Origin: Candidatus Thiodiazotropha sp. (ex Codakia rugifera)
GTDB lineage: Bacteria > Pseudomonadota > Gammaproteobacteria > Chromatiales > Chromatiaceae
Direction of reading: 5' to 3'
Assembly: GCA_025656675.1 (NCBI GenBank)
Contig: JAHXHN010000006.1
Location: 162,455-226,454, forward strand
Length of the DNA stretch: 64,000 nucleotides
Shown: positions 63,984-64,000 of the stretch, piece after piece
How positions within the stretch are numbered: position 1 is the first letter of the stretch
How the letters are laid out: each line of letters begins with the position of its first letter
Position numbers and translations under genes: made by a program
Notes under the pieces: model-generated
Databases searched by the model: none
What the model was told of the DNA's origin: nothing
What the model saw: only the letters and a program-made list of their open reading frames with translations

Positions 63984-64000
63984 CGGATCTCTCTAGTCTC

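Overview
The window is a piece of a gammaproteobacterial chromosome, probably from a sulfur-oxidising lineage of the Sedimenticola / Thiodiazotropha / Chromatiales kind. That is an inference from a dissimilatory-type monomeric ATP sulfurylase, complete RecBCD, a split PntAA/PntAB/PntB transhydrogenase, a PEP-CTERM-type exopolysaccharide locus and a type II secretion operon. No rRNA or tRNA gene was seen, so the taxonomy is tentative.

Layout. 1-2187: end of a fatty-acid/acyl-CoA operon (thiolase cut by the window edge, DUF4442 hotdog protein, nitronate monooxygenase-like flavoprotein). About 2308-14755: the most unusual part, a degenerate chromosomal integron. An integrase pseudogene (13802-14755, + strand) is followed leftwards by small AT-rich genes on the minus strand. 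These are separated by imperfect palindromes whose ends match the attC R-box pattern (RYYYAAC ... GTTRRRY). Cassette products include three GNAT acetyltransferases, two alpha/beta hydrolases, a DUF2059 protein, a Sel1 protein, small membrane proteins, an unknown protein, and a ClpX-type zinc-finger ORF split by a TGA that no earlier call would show. One attC-like site appears to be cut by a decayed IS3-family element. The array also holds a four-gene LysR / VOC / nitroreductase / MdaB block with its own divergent promoter region.

15073-16457: a 42-codon acidic ORF with a good promoter, sharing a terminator with convergent sat. 17085-25643: recC-recB-recD operon. 25723-32077: HDOD protein, a 73-aa conserved-looking small protein, DUF1631, PilZ, and an RND/MMPL-type transporter, perhaps a c-di-GMP and cell-envelope neighbourhood. 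32037-39031: lipoprotein, HExxH membrane protein, lytic transglycosylase, YchJ-like SEC-C protein and the RNA helicase HrpA. 39346-42200: pntAA-pntAB-pntB.

42727-50880 (minus strand): PEP-CTERM-type exopolysaccharide and regulatory genes: tyrosine autokinase, Wza-like export lipoprotein, large TPR lipoprotein (PrsT), sigma-54 response regulator (PrsR) and histidine kinase (PrsK). Divergent from these, 51196-61789 is a type II secretion operon in the order gspG-H-I-J-K-L-M-N-D-E-F with no gspC. The window ends with a Sel1 lipoprotein, hemN and an unassigned small ORF. Intergenic regions with notable symmetry lie upstream of hrpA, at the pntB stop codon and upstream of gspD.
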